From Pachypanchax playfairii (lineage: Eukaryota > Chordata > Actinopteri > Cyprinodontiformes > Aplocheilidae), in contig SSNP01000024.1 in NCBI GenBank assembly GCA_006937955.1, forward strand, positions 3,692,088 through 3,756,087: a stretch of 64,000 nt of DNA. The letters are read 5' to 3'. Of the stretch, positions 23,227 through 36,100 are shown piece after piece. The translations under genes and the position numbers were made by a program. The notes below the pieces were generated by a model. It was not told where the DNA came from. It worked only from the letters and a program-made list of their open reading frames with translations, and did not search any database. Each line of letters opens with the position of its first letter. The first letter of the stretch is position 1.

Positions 23227-26200
23227 CAAACTGTTAAACATTAGCTGGTTTTCTCCTGCTGTTTGTTGGTTTGAGGGTTGGTCCTTTTAGTGCTATAAAG
23301 TTTAAAAGACTTGTGGCATCGATGTATCTTTACTGAGGATCCTGAGGATCATTAACGGAACAAACAGAGCATTTTTCTATTCTCAAAGCCGAAACCACAG
23401 CTGTACATTCGGACTTTGTATTTGTGAATTCTTAAAATTGTAAATTTTTGAGTTGTATTCTTATACAGAATAGATACACAACATGTTTGTGTATGATGAA
23501 GCAGAAACAACATTTTACAAGTTGCTAGTTATGGACGAACTGGTGTTCTTACACCATACTAGTTTTTTAAACTTGTGGCCACAAGATGGATGTCTAAGAC
23601 AGCCAATGAAAATAACTTTCAGATCTTCCTCTGACATCAAACCAAAGAGGAAAATACTGTGAATGGAACTAGTACAAGGCAGATTATCTTTGTTTAAATA
23701 AAGACTTTTGTCTTTTTTAAAGATAAATAGATTAAAACTATTCTAACAGAATAATCTTCATGAAAGCAGTAACTGCATCACAGTCAACACCTGGGATAAA
23801 GCAGGTAGGCAGAGAGGAGACAGTATAAAATGATCACAGATGTTTAGGTAGTGGCCTCTGAATGCTGTAATCTGCAGACAGATCAAACATCCTGTGGTGT
23901 TCTGCATGTTTTGTACACAGCAGCATACAGTATCTGCGAATGTGAGTGTAAACTCAGTTTCCTACATTTCCTCTCGTCCATCACGTTGCAGGAAGCCTGT
24001 GTTCATTTCCAGTCTGCCTCTGTTTGCTCAGGATGAAGGTCACATTCGTCACATTCATTTGACCATTAAATGTTGCCCTTGTGACCCCCAACAACACCCC
24101 CCCACCCCCCCCACNNNNNNNNNNNNNNNNNNNNNNNNNNNNNNNNNNNNNNNNNNNNNNNNNNNNNNNNNNNNNNNNNNNNNNNNNNNNNNNNNNNNNN
24201 NNNNNNNNACCACCACAAGAACCTTCACAATTTTTCTTCACAATTAATCATTTGAAACATATTTTGACTGACAGTGAGCTGAAACATGCTACTGACGTTA
24301 GCAAACACCACCTTCCAGACTTGATGGGGAAACTCTGCAGGAGGAAACATGCTGCATGTTTTTCCAACTTTCTAACAACAGACACGTTTTTCCTGCTGCT
24401 GTTTTCTAGAAAAGCAGAAGTCATTCATTATTCTCCACTAAGCTTCTTACTGCGACTTGTAGAAAAGAAAACTGCCTAATCATCCAAAAAGTGCTGAAAA
24501 CAGAGTGCTGAATTCTAATTTAAAATTATTTTATTTATTTGTTTGTTTTAATGCGGAATGTAATGTAGATTTTCTGTATTCTGTGTAACAGCTGATTTAA
24601 AGTATTGTGTTTTGTATGTTGGATTATCTCTCAGGTTGTATCTAGTTTTTTTTTGTCCCTGTAAAGCTTTTATTTTAAGACCAATACTTTCTTAATTTCG
24701 TGTTTTCTCTTCTCTCAGCCAGACAATGTTTGGTATTTGTTCTGGCACATGCATGACACCTTCCTGCAACTATATGGAGCTTATTTCCTGTTTACCTGCT
24801 TCATTTTGTTCTTTTTTTTACCCACCAGGTTTCTATATTTGGGCACCACAATTATTTCGCTGTATCAGTGTCTGAAAATATTCAAAAAGTCAGCAGCTCA
24901 TGTGTAAAAGGGAGCGATGACTCTGTCAAGGTAATTTAACATTAAGTGTTTTTTAAACATCCATCCAGCTGAGTTGGCGTCTCCAGCTGTCACTGGATGA
25001 GAGGCGTGGTCACACCAGGTCACCAGTTCATCACAAGGGCCTCATTCAAATCAAGGAACAATTTAAAATGACTAGTGGAAGGAAACTGGAGAACCCAAAG
25101 AGAACACATGCAATTCCTTAAACAGCAACTCTTGAACTTAAATATCAGGGGCAGTAACTCTGAGTATTAGTAAAAGTATGCAGATATTGTCCAAAAGTCA
25201 GAAATTCCTTTACTGTTTTATTCATATAATTGAATCCAGTGAAATAACCAAATACACACACACTTATGATTCACAGGAGCGTCTGAATCCAACATTTAAG
25301 AACCAGAATCCAACAGCTGAAATGATTTTCTCTGATCAAAAGATGATTTTTGCATCTTTTTTCCATCACAAACAGCTGCTGTAGTGTGTTTTAATAGGAT
25401 TCTATTTATCAGGTAAATGCAGGTGCTGATTTTTAAATTTGATTTTAATTTATTCAAGTTCAGCCAGCAATGTATTCCAAATTATAGCAAGATTGTATAA
25501 ATAAAGAATTTATTTGGACCAAACAAGATTTAATTTCTTTAAGAAGCATCACGTATTAGAAGATCTAACTTTGTCCCACCATCAACTCATTTGACTAAAA
25601 AAAAGCTGCATAAAATAGAAACAAAAATAAATTATTAATTTGATTTAACTCATATTTTATGACATCAGCTTTTGTGATAAAAAAAAAATTATATTTGATT
25701 TTTTTTTATGGGAAAAGCTGAAGCTGTTTGACATTTGAATCCGTCACATGCGAGAACTGTGATAATTTCTCACAAGAGATTAAAAAAAAGTGTTTCACTT
25801 AAATGATAATTGTATATAAATCCAGTTCTTCACGTGCTTGTCCTGTGATGTTAAATCCTTGATTGAGTCAGAAACAGCTGTAGAGTCCATGTTTTCCATC
25901 TTATTAAGGACAAAACCTCCAGATAACAAGAAGAAATTAAGAAATATTTAGTAAATGCACTTTAATTACAGTCCACATATCCAAATGGAAAGTGAAAAAT
26001 GAAAGCAAAGTAATACAGAGATGCTTTCATACTGAACCACGGTACAAAAAGAGCATCAATATGTACAAGTATTTATGTACAAGAAAGTTTTTTACACACA
26101 GGTAAGATAACAAAAATCATACACCTTTAATAAACTGCAGTATTACAGAAACAATACAGGAAGCAGTGCGTAGTTTAAAAACAGACCACCCAAAAATCCT

Positions 26201-26673
26201 TAATTCAGGAGGATAAACTTCATTATGACAAGTGTAAAATCTTTGTTTAATTTTAGCTCCTCCCCCCCAACATACGCTCATAATTTACATTCTTTCATTC
26301 ACTCTCACATACACCAACATGAAGATCACAAAGTGTTGAACAGGCTTCTAGTCACTGATCTTGTCTGTCGGAGTCGAGTCAAAAACAGAAAAGAAGTTCT
26401 GCACGTCAGTCAGGTGATGTCTGGAACCGGACGTCTCAGGCACTCAGAGGCAATTCTTCAAAATACGCTGAAAGATGACGACGCCGTCGGATTTTAGCAG
26501 CATTTGTTCTCTAGTGTCAGCTGATGGTCATCGTTAAAATCTTCCAGGGATCAAAACTGCAACACTGACACATTGTGAGTAAGTTGACGTGAGTCCTGTC
26601 AAAAGAAAAGTGCGAAAAACTCCAAAATAAATTCAGTCAAGCGCTCGAGGGGCTCTGAAGTCAAAGGAAAGGG
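23227..26673. other. Intergenic DNA / downstream of the Jagged-like gene
   Basis: AT-rich DNA with the second assembly gap. No exon was recognised. The part next to 26673 is presumably 3' UTR of the Jagged-like gene. The nearest clear minus-strand AATAAA I saw is at 25509-25514, about 1.16 kb past the stop. Confidence 0.5.
24115..24208. other. Assembly gap (94 N)
   Basis: Ninety-four N follow a C-rich run of C and A. The gap probably covers a simple repeat, and its true length is unknown. Confidence 0.98.
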
Positions 26674-27110
26674 TCAAACTTCCAGTTCCTGATTGTCTGT
26701 GTGGTGGAAACGGTTCAGCTTCTCCCTTTCCCGGTTTGAAATGTCTAATTTGGGGGCGTGTGCGGGTTTCAGTGCCGGGGAGGGGTGTGAAGGAGCCGGG
26801 GAAGGTGGAAGGGTCAGTTCAATTTCCTCGTGGCAACATGAGAGGGGGGCGGGGGCTGGTGGGTGATTGAGAGGTGCAGCAGGGGGTAGAAGGGGAACGG
26901 GGTGGTCCACGTTCCTAATCAGGTTGACGAACTCCCTCTGGTTGTTGATGCCTTCTTCCTGTGGGACAGCCTGCTGCTTTTTCCTCTTTCGGTGGAGGTG
27001 GGAGAGGATGAGTGCGCAGACGGCACAGCCACAGATCGTCACCAGGGCTAAAACTCCCACCAGGATCATGTAGAAACTGAGACCCCAGTGTGTTGAGTCA
27101 GGGATTGCAC
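26674..27110 (-). CDS. Jagged-like last exon: transmembrane helix and cytoplasmic tail
   Basis: The exon opens GAIPDSTHWG and runs directly into a hydrophobic helix of about 26 residues (YMILVGVLALVTICGCAVCA). A basic stop-transfer stretch (HRKRKKQQ) follows. The tail contains NNQREFVNLIRN, resembling NNVREQLNQIKN of JAG1, then a proline-rich stretch. It ends QELEV, a possible PDZ-binding C-terminus like those of other Notch ligands. The acceptor (ctgctcctctgaag) follows an 81-bp intron and fits phase 1. Confidence 0.88.
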
Positions 27111-30100
27111 CTTCAGAGGAGCAGGCAGAGGTCAGACCAGACTCCATACATATTTTGTGCTTTTTTTAGATACAAACACTCTTTCTCTTACCTGGACAAT
27201 GCTGTCCAATGCAAGTACTTCTGAGGCTTACACACTCGTTACCATAGTAACCATCGGGACATGCACAAACATACTTGCCCTCAGTGATGTGACATTGCAC
27301 CCCCTGCTGGCAGGGGTTGGGATTGCATAGATCCAACGATATCTGAAACAATGAGATTATAGGAGTGTAAAAAATTATTAAAAATTATAAAATTTAACTT
27401 GTTTTTGCTTGTTTATTAAGTTTTCTAACCTCACACATGAGTCCTGAATATCCCACAGGACAATTGCATGTCACTGTACCTCCGTCCTTCTCCACACACT
27501 GTCCACCATTCAGACATGGGGAGCTGTCACAAGGACTCAAAATATTTTGGCAAAATTTCCCTGAGAATCTGGGTGGACATAAACATCTGGACCCTGACAA
27601 CTGGTCCTGTATGGGACAAGATACATGTTGAGAACTGAATCAACTTTGACATAAATTTCAGGAGGAAAAGGTAGAATAGGAGAAAAACATGTGAGACATG
27701 TCATGAATCTGACACAGGAAATAACACACGAGTCCCTTTTGAGAACAAACAAAACATTTTAAAGGCAGATTATTATTTCCTGCTTGTCTTTTCACTTTAA
27801 CAGCGATTAATCTAACCTCGCAGCGTCCGCCATTCAAACACAGACCCTGACAGCTGCTGTTCCCTGGAAAGAATGAAAAACAGAAACACACAATTAATCT
27901 GTCACAACTAAACAAGAGCTCAATAAAACCACAAATCTGTAAACAATAATAAAAAAACAACTCAAATTCTTTATTGAATCTCAATGTGTGACAGTAGCTA
28001 CGTTTACATGGGCACATTTAATCAGAATAAACGTCCAATCGGAACAAAAAGACGTCATGTAAACATGTCAATCAGAATGTTTTGATCCGATGCAGCCTGA
28101 TCAGAATGAAATTTACTTCCGATCGAGAGGGGTGGTTTTGTCCGATCTTCATTCGGATAGACGTGCATGTACACACCCATTCGGAAAGAAAGGGTGAAAA
28201 AAGCCCACTGCGCATGCGTACAACTTCAGCGTGACGTCTTTCTGCTTTCGCAGACCCAAGTAGAAAACATGGCGGGAAGTAAACAGAAGTGGTCTGCTGG
28301 TGCAGTCATCCTGTCATCCTGCTCTCCTCTCCTGTGGTGGAGGAGCAGTAGTAATATGTATTCAGCCTCTAGCTTGGTTAATGCGACCAGTAAAAACCCA
28401 AACATAAAGGTAATCACCTGCAGAAGGTCCATATTGGGGATAACGTGAGTCAGATCGAGCACACGATGGGGTGGGAAAGACGTGCAGAAAGGACGGAGTT
28501 TGTTTACTTTTTTTTCTTCCCCCGGAAAGACAACTCGCTGTGCGCATGCTCAACTCATTTAACCTGATTGAATGCTTGGTGCATGTGTCCTCATGGCATG
28601 ATCAGATCATTTCAGTTAGTGTCCATGTAAACAGGGATTTGGGAATTCCGATCGACCAAGATTTTAATCAGATTGGGGAAATTTGGCGCATGTAAACGTA
28701 GCTAGTGTGTGACAGTAGCTACGTTTACATGGGCACATTTAATCAGAATAAACGTCCAATCGGAACAAAAAGACGTCATGTAAACATGTCAATCAGAATG
28801 TTTTGATCCGATGCAGCCTGATCAGAATGAAATTTCCTTCCGATCGAGAGGGGTGGTTTTGTCCGAGCTTCATTCGGATAGACGTGCATGTACACACCCA
28901 TTCAGAAAGAAAGGGTGAAAAAAGCCCACTGCGCATGCGTACAACTTCAGCGTGACGTCTTTCTGCTTTCGCAGACCAAAGTAGAAAACATGGCGGGAAG
29001 TAAACAGAAGTGGTCTGCTGGCGCAGTCATCCTGTCATCCTGCTCTCCTCTCCTGTGGTGGAGGAGCAGTAGCAACATGTATTCAGCCTCTAGCTTGGTT
29101 AATGCGACCAGTAAAAACCCAAACATAAAGGTAATCACCCGCAGAAGGTCCATATTGGGGATAACGTGAGTCAGCTCGAGCACACGATGGGGCGGGAAAG
29201 ACGTGCAGAAAGGACGGAGTTTGTTTACTTTTTTTCTTCCCCCGAAAACTCGCTGTGCGCATGCTCAACTCATTTAACCTGATCGAGTGCTTGGTGCATG
29301 TGTACTCATGGCATGATCAGATCATTTCAGTTAGTGTCCATGTAAACAGGGATTTGGGAATTCCGATCGACCAAGATTTTAATCAGATTGGGGAAATTTG
29401 GCGCATGTAAACGTAGCTAGTGACGCAAAACATCAGGAACCAGTTCAGAAGAGGCTTTCACTCTCTCATATGTCTTTTACATTGTTTTACACTGTGAGAA
29501 ATGTTTAATGGTGTAAAATGATCTTGTGTACAGAAACTCTGAGCTGCAGGACAAACTGATGTTCAAAGGGACATCGTATTTCACTAACTGCTAAAGGGAC
29601 AATCATTTCTTTTGTCTCTCTCAGCTCATTTCCTTTCTCTTTGTTCCTTTTTTTTTCTTTTTTTTCGGTTCTTTCATACTCACTGATGTCACAGTTAGGG
29701 CCGGTCCATCCGGGAAGGCACTCACACAGGTACCCACCGATCAGGTTACGACAGGAGCGGGCGTGGACACACACACTTGCTTCACATTCATTGGCGTCTA
29801 CAGAAACAAAGTAAAAGAGGGAAAAGAAAAGGTTGATGAATGTCTTGTTAGTTAAAATGTTAAATAAAGTTGGAGTGTTTTTCATCACCTTATTAGATTC
29901 AAATAATTTAACAGAGTCGCTATCGGTCTTTACTAATTAATTATTAATTAAATATCACTCATTTGGTTTTAAATTTGATTGTCACATACGTGTTTGCCTA
30001 ATTCTTACTAATTATACTGACATCGAGTATCGGGGCTGATAATGTTCTAATGTACTCGTATCAGTTAGTTAACTTAAAATGTAGAAACTCTGCAATAATT

Positions 30101-33100
30101 TCACAGAAAATGATTATTTTTCACTTTAAATTTTAGTTTTGTGGTCATTTTTATTAATATATTTTCTTTTTTTATTGAGTTCGCCATCATTTGTTGTAAC
30201 AAGCAGAGAAGAAAATAAAACTTGTCTTCCAATCATTACATTTTTTTTTTGTGGTAGAAGTATCAGCATTGGTACTCGGTATCAGCAAGTACTCAGATCC
30301 AAATATCAGTATTGTATTGGTTTGAAAAAGTGGTAATGTTGCATCCTTTTACTAATTCATTTTTTCCCTGAAGAAAACTAACAGATTCTACTATATAATA
30401 TAGTTCTGACTTTAAAGTTTATTAATTAGACTTGACTTTAAGGTCTTTAGATGTTTTATATGAAAATCTTGCCGCTAAACTCACAAACAGTGCTGCACAG
30501 AATAAACTTCTCAGTGAAAAAAGTGATGCACACAGAATGAAACTAAATCTCATCACAAACGTTTCTCACTGATACATTTTTCCCAAATAAAAAGACTCAG
30601 TTTGAGATGCTGAGAGAGTATTATTTGGCCATGACAGACAGACAGAGAGACTTTAATGAATATTGTTCTTACAATGAAACACAACATTCACAGTAACGCT
30701 TTTTAATAAACAAAGTTCTCACGGTGGTTCAGCTCTGGCAAAGTTTTGGTTTTTGTGTGATTAATGAGGTTATCTGGTGTAAAGGATCCTACAAGAAATG
30801 TAATTAGACTGAAGATCAATTTAACAGCTAGTCCCATGCAGAGGAGTGAGTCACAGTAAGCTTAAAACTAGAAAAGAGGTGATTCGAACACTATTTTAAA
30901 AACTTCAAATTACATTTGTATTTCCATTAAAATTTATGGATATATTTTGCAGAAATTAGCAGTGAGCTAATTAGCTATAGTCCTTCCATTCTGGGTTGAA
31001 TTTCAGAAAATCTGTAATTATGTAAATATTTATCACTTGAACCACTATAATTATTTCAGATTAGAGACTTTTTAAAAGAGAAAAGATTCTTTGGAACTGG
31101 CCCCACTGTAACGAGATCATGTTTTTTTTAAAGATTTTAACAGAAACCAATATAAAAACGTGTGAGTTTTCACTTGAAGTTTAATAACCGTGTGCGCGAC
31201 TGTGAGTTTGTGATCTGTAATGTGGAGCTATGAGGGATTAGAAAGTGTCAGGATGACGAATCCCTGTGAAGCAGAGTGGTGGGAGAAGCTGTCATCCTGA
31301 AATATGTGTCAGATTTTATTTCATAACCCTGAAGCTTCTGCATGTGTGAGATTATTCTGTACAATCCAGCAACAACCCTCTGGAATCGTATCTGACGACG
31401 TGAGCGACCAGGGCTGAAAGAGACGTGACAGCGCATTCAAAGAAAACTAATTCACAGTTAACACGTGTTAATGTGATAGTTATCATGCTCTTGGCTTCTT
31501 CTGCCCCTTTAATCTGAGCTTTTTTATTCATATTACAATTTGAATCGACTACAACCCCAATGCTGCTGGAAAAAAGCTGTTTTTTTTATTGACTAAATCC
31601 TAATTCTTATGATTTAATCTGTAATATAAACTTGTAAAATAGAGTCAAACACTCTTCTTACATAGTGTTTTCACCCATATTTCCAAAATCCTCCAGCATT
31701 TTGAACATGTGGTTTTATTCCTGCTCCCAAAACCACTAAAAGAATTCTGCTCTTCTATCCTTCAGATAATAAAAAAACCTATTTATAAGCGTCTTTGTGG
31801 CTTTAGTTTTGCTTTCTGCTGTTGTTTCCATCGATATCTGCTTTCAATTAGTTTTTACACACAATATAAACTCGTTTTCTTCATTAGTTCTCACCTCACG
31901 CTACTTTTGTCATTTATTTTAGTTATTATTCCTTTTTGATTCCTTAAAAAAGGAAAATGTTTTCTCACATGAAATTTAGGAAATTTTAGGGATTTTTCAA
32001 ATATTTTGAAGTAGGTTTCTGTGAAAATATTTTGAAAAATGAACATGTTATTTGTTGTAGATAACACTTTTAAAACCTCAGTTTGGAAAAACGTAGTTCA
32101 GTTTCACATGGATATTTATTTAAAAACTTTTACACTGAAATTTTTACCAACGTTGATATTAAATGAAGTGAAAGTGACTAAGAAGAACTAACTATTGAAT
32201 TCTGTGAGAATAATTCTGCTTTATGAAACCAACAGCTGTAAAAGCATCCACATGAATCTGAAAGAACATTTTTCGGTTGGAGTTGTTTTAAAAAACAAAC
32301 TTGTCACATTGTGACTAAACCGTCTGGTCAGAACTGATCTCTAGACCTCCAATTTACAAGTAACACATATAAATTATTGATCATTTTTTTCAAACCAGAA
32401 ATTCCCATCAAAAGATCTGAGCTATTGCTATAAATTCATAGATTAAAATTTGCAACAAATTTTCAAAAAAAGCAAATTGTCCTCCATCATTTAGCATCAG
32501 ATTGCATAAAACATTTTTCGAATTTGTGAAAAGAATATTTTTAATAAATGTTTAATATAACCTCTAGAGCATAATACTAAAAAAAAACAATTAGCAAAAT
32601 ATTTAATAATTACTCAGAAAGAGAAAAATTTAAATTTTAACATTAAATGAGCTGCCAAAAAATGTAGATCTGTTTTAATAATAAAAACAAATAAAACAGA
32701 ATTTTACATTTAGTAGTCTTTACTTCTTGGGCCCAAATAATTTGACATGAAATGTCAATTTTTTTAATGTATTTATGTATTTGTTGTTGTTATGACTGTC
32801 CTATGCCTTGTAAAGCACTTTAGTCAACTGTTGTTGTTTTTAAATGTGCTACACAAATAAAATTGAATTGAATTTAATTGAAATGGAAGGAAAAGCACAG
32901 GTGTATTAACAGGGGCCACATTCCACTTCTGCAAATGTGTATGTGTTACAAAGGCTAACAAGCAGACCTCTTTAACACATTTGTGTTTTCACTTAGTCAA
33001 AATATCTGTTTTCAATCTCTAAAAATATGATTATATTGAGAAACTCCGTATCTGTTAGAATGAGATCAACAAGCAACATAATTTAGCAGAAGTGTTCTTT

Positions 33101-36100
33101 AAACTGTAGACCAGACTTGATACAGTTTTATCGTGACCCACTCACCTAGCTGGCACGTCCTGCCTGTCCATCCAGGAGGACAGAGACACTGGAAACCTCC
33201 AGAAGCCTCTTGACACGTCGCTCCACGGCCACAAGGGCTGCGATCACACTGCCTCACCGCTGAGAGGGGAGAAAGGAAGTATCGTACATGAGCCACTGGT
33301 TTGAATAATGGGAATTTGTGTGTGTGTGAATAATAAGCAGATGTTCTGTGTGTCACTAAGTGTGTATGATGCCTCCGTATGTGTGATCTGAACTGTAGCA
33401 TTAGTATGCTGCGGTGGTGGTGTTTTTCTCTCAGCTGCTTGGATTTCTGTGTAAACAGTGATAAATGCAGCCCTCTGCTGCGAGCATGACTGACACTTCA
33501 AATCTTTAACCAGAGACGAACGAGTGGGTTTAAATAATAGAAAAAGATGACGGGAAACAAAAGGGGGGGAAAAATGCTAAACTGGAGCATGTTTTCACTG
33601 ATCTGACAAGGAATCAAACAACAGATCAAAAAATAAACAATGCTATTTTTACCCCAGCATAACTACTTGCATAGTAGTGGCATCTTAACTTTTCCCATAT
33701 TTCACTCAAAAGCTATCCGTGTCTTTCATAACATTTTTTTTATTTTCATTTACTTAACCCTGCAGAACAACCGTTTTCCATCTCGCTGACCCCAGCAGTA
33801 ACCCTCAGCAATAATAACCCTGTGAAACCAGCAGCACTTCTCCCCAAACGAGACAGAGAACTCACAACAAACAAAGAAGCCTTTAATTAATATCCGTTAT
33901 ATTTATAAATCAAGACTGAAAATGGAGCTGTGTTGTGGTTTTTGGTTTTAATTCCCTGCAAGCTTGACAATCCTCTCCCTGTGTACTCCCCTGAGAGCCC
34001 ACGCCAGCCACCCCCCCACAACAACACATCCAGAGATAGACCGCCTCCCTCACTGTAAATCATACAAACAACAACCAGCCAAAATAAACGATTCTTTTTA
34101 TTCTCCATTTAGCTTCTCTCTCCATCTCCAAAAGCATCTACATCCCAGATTCCGATTCAGTGAAAGTAAAGGATGTGGAACGCCACTTGTTTACACAAAC
34201 AGCTCTGACAGACAGTGACCCAATCTCACCTGCCACCGCACACATCACGACCTCCAACCGACCGCACAGGAAGGTTTAACACTTCGACAGATCACATGAT
34301 CGAGGTCAGATCACACTGATGTGTCCGTCCACAGACACAGGACAAATATCAGACACTTCAAACTGCTAAATTAATTTTAATCTTTGTAGTCTTTTAAAAA
34401 TCTTTAGTAGGTTAAAGGATTTGAGTGTGTTCCAACTTTTAGTCACAGCTGACATTGAAAGTATCTCTGAGACTTGACTGTGTGAAATCTTTAAGAATTT
34501 ATTTGCTCTCATCGCTCCATTAAAGCCCCATTTTTTGAGGCTTAAAGTCTTTGTTTTGCAATTAAATCCTGAAAAACATCCTGTTAACGGATTATAAGAC
34601 TAAGACAATCACAGTTAAAACTGACAGACGATGTGTTTGTGTTTACTTTTGTTGTAAAACAGTGAGAGCATCATATCCTGTATATTGGAGCCGCCATGTT
34701 GAATTTTTGGAGCCAGAGTTGGCGCATTAGAGACGTGGATCTGAAAGTCTCGTCTACTCGCCTACTCACATGATTCTTGTGTTTTAAAAGCATCAAATAA
34801 CTGATTTAAACGAAACAATTTGGAATAAAGAATGAATAATAATTTTATTAGAATAAAAAATAGGAGGCTGTATAATAAATAATAGATGAAACAATCATTT
34901 AAACCTCATATAGCAAATTATATGGACTCATTAAATGCTTAAATGTGGATTTTTATTTAATAAATGCAGCTTTTATCACATTTGAAGCTGCTACGTCTCT
35001 GTGTGGCGACTACTGATGACTGTTGGGACCTAAAACTGTAAATAATAATACTCAAATTCTCATGAAGATGTCATATATTTGCTCTTGTTGCAATTTCATC
35101 ACAAATTGCCCTATTTTTTTTTGGCAATTTTGTCACTCTGAATGTCAAATTCTCATTTTAGTTTCCAGTCAGTCACAGTTGTGTTTCACAGGTCGCCGGC
35201 TCCTCTCAAAGCTGTCTCACTGCTCTCTTCAGTTCTGCAGAGAGACCGTCAGCTCTGGTGTTTTTGGGATCAGCTGGCGTTTCTGGTATTTCACCCTCAT
35301 GATGGTTAACGTTGGATTGTTTGGCATGGCATATTTTTAGAGAAAACACATCAAGCTACTGCTCCGCAGACTTTACGAAGACAAACGCCAACAACAACAT
35401 GTCAATCCTCTTCCAAGCACAAGTGAGTGTGTTTGTGTATTGTTGTTATGTTTAGCTGCGGTCTCTGTTTGCCCGCAGAGCAAACAAACTTTGATAAAAA
35501 TGAGTCATTTGCCAGACATTTTGGGTTTTTAAACATTTTTTCTCACGGACACATATGACAAGGAAACAGATATCACTTGTTTTTGTGTGATCTGACCTCT
35601 AGGGAAAGACGGGTGTGCTTGAAATTCACCAGCGTTAGTTGTAAATACATTTTCTCACACACACACAGCTTCCAGACGCAGACTACTGATTGTTGTTGAT
35701 ACAGTTTGTGTTTAGACTAATTTAACTTCCTCTCTTAGACTGATTAGAATCACTGAGTGGCTTTGATCTAATTAGAATCAGTTACAAATAATCTTAAATC
35801 TTTCCCCTTTTAGCTCAGATCGCATCTGTAGGGGATTGACAGTCACCGTCTGCGCAGGTGTTTCCAGTCCAGCCGTCAGCGCAGATGCAGCTGAAGCCTG
35901 TTGGGTTTTCCTCGCAGGTGGCGCCGTTCACGCACGGAGACGACAAACACGCGTGTTCCACTGAGGGGAAGAAAAAGATGGTGAACAGGAACACAGATGG
36001 AATTTATTTGTTTAAGATTTAAACCCTGTTTGTAACTAACTCTTGATCCATTTCCTGTCTTTTATCTCTGTAAATAAACTTTTACTGTGAAGAGTTATTA

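Noticed and set aside
24081..24479. Frames spanning the second N gap
   Set aside because: The apparent length comes from X residues translated from N; nothing coding on either side.
27995..29419. CRISPR-like or gene-family tandem array
   Set aside because: There are only two copies, each with transposon-type inverted ends; no spacers and no conserved coding exon.
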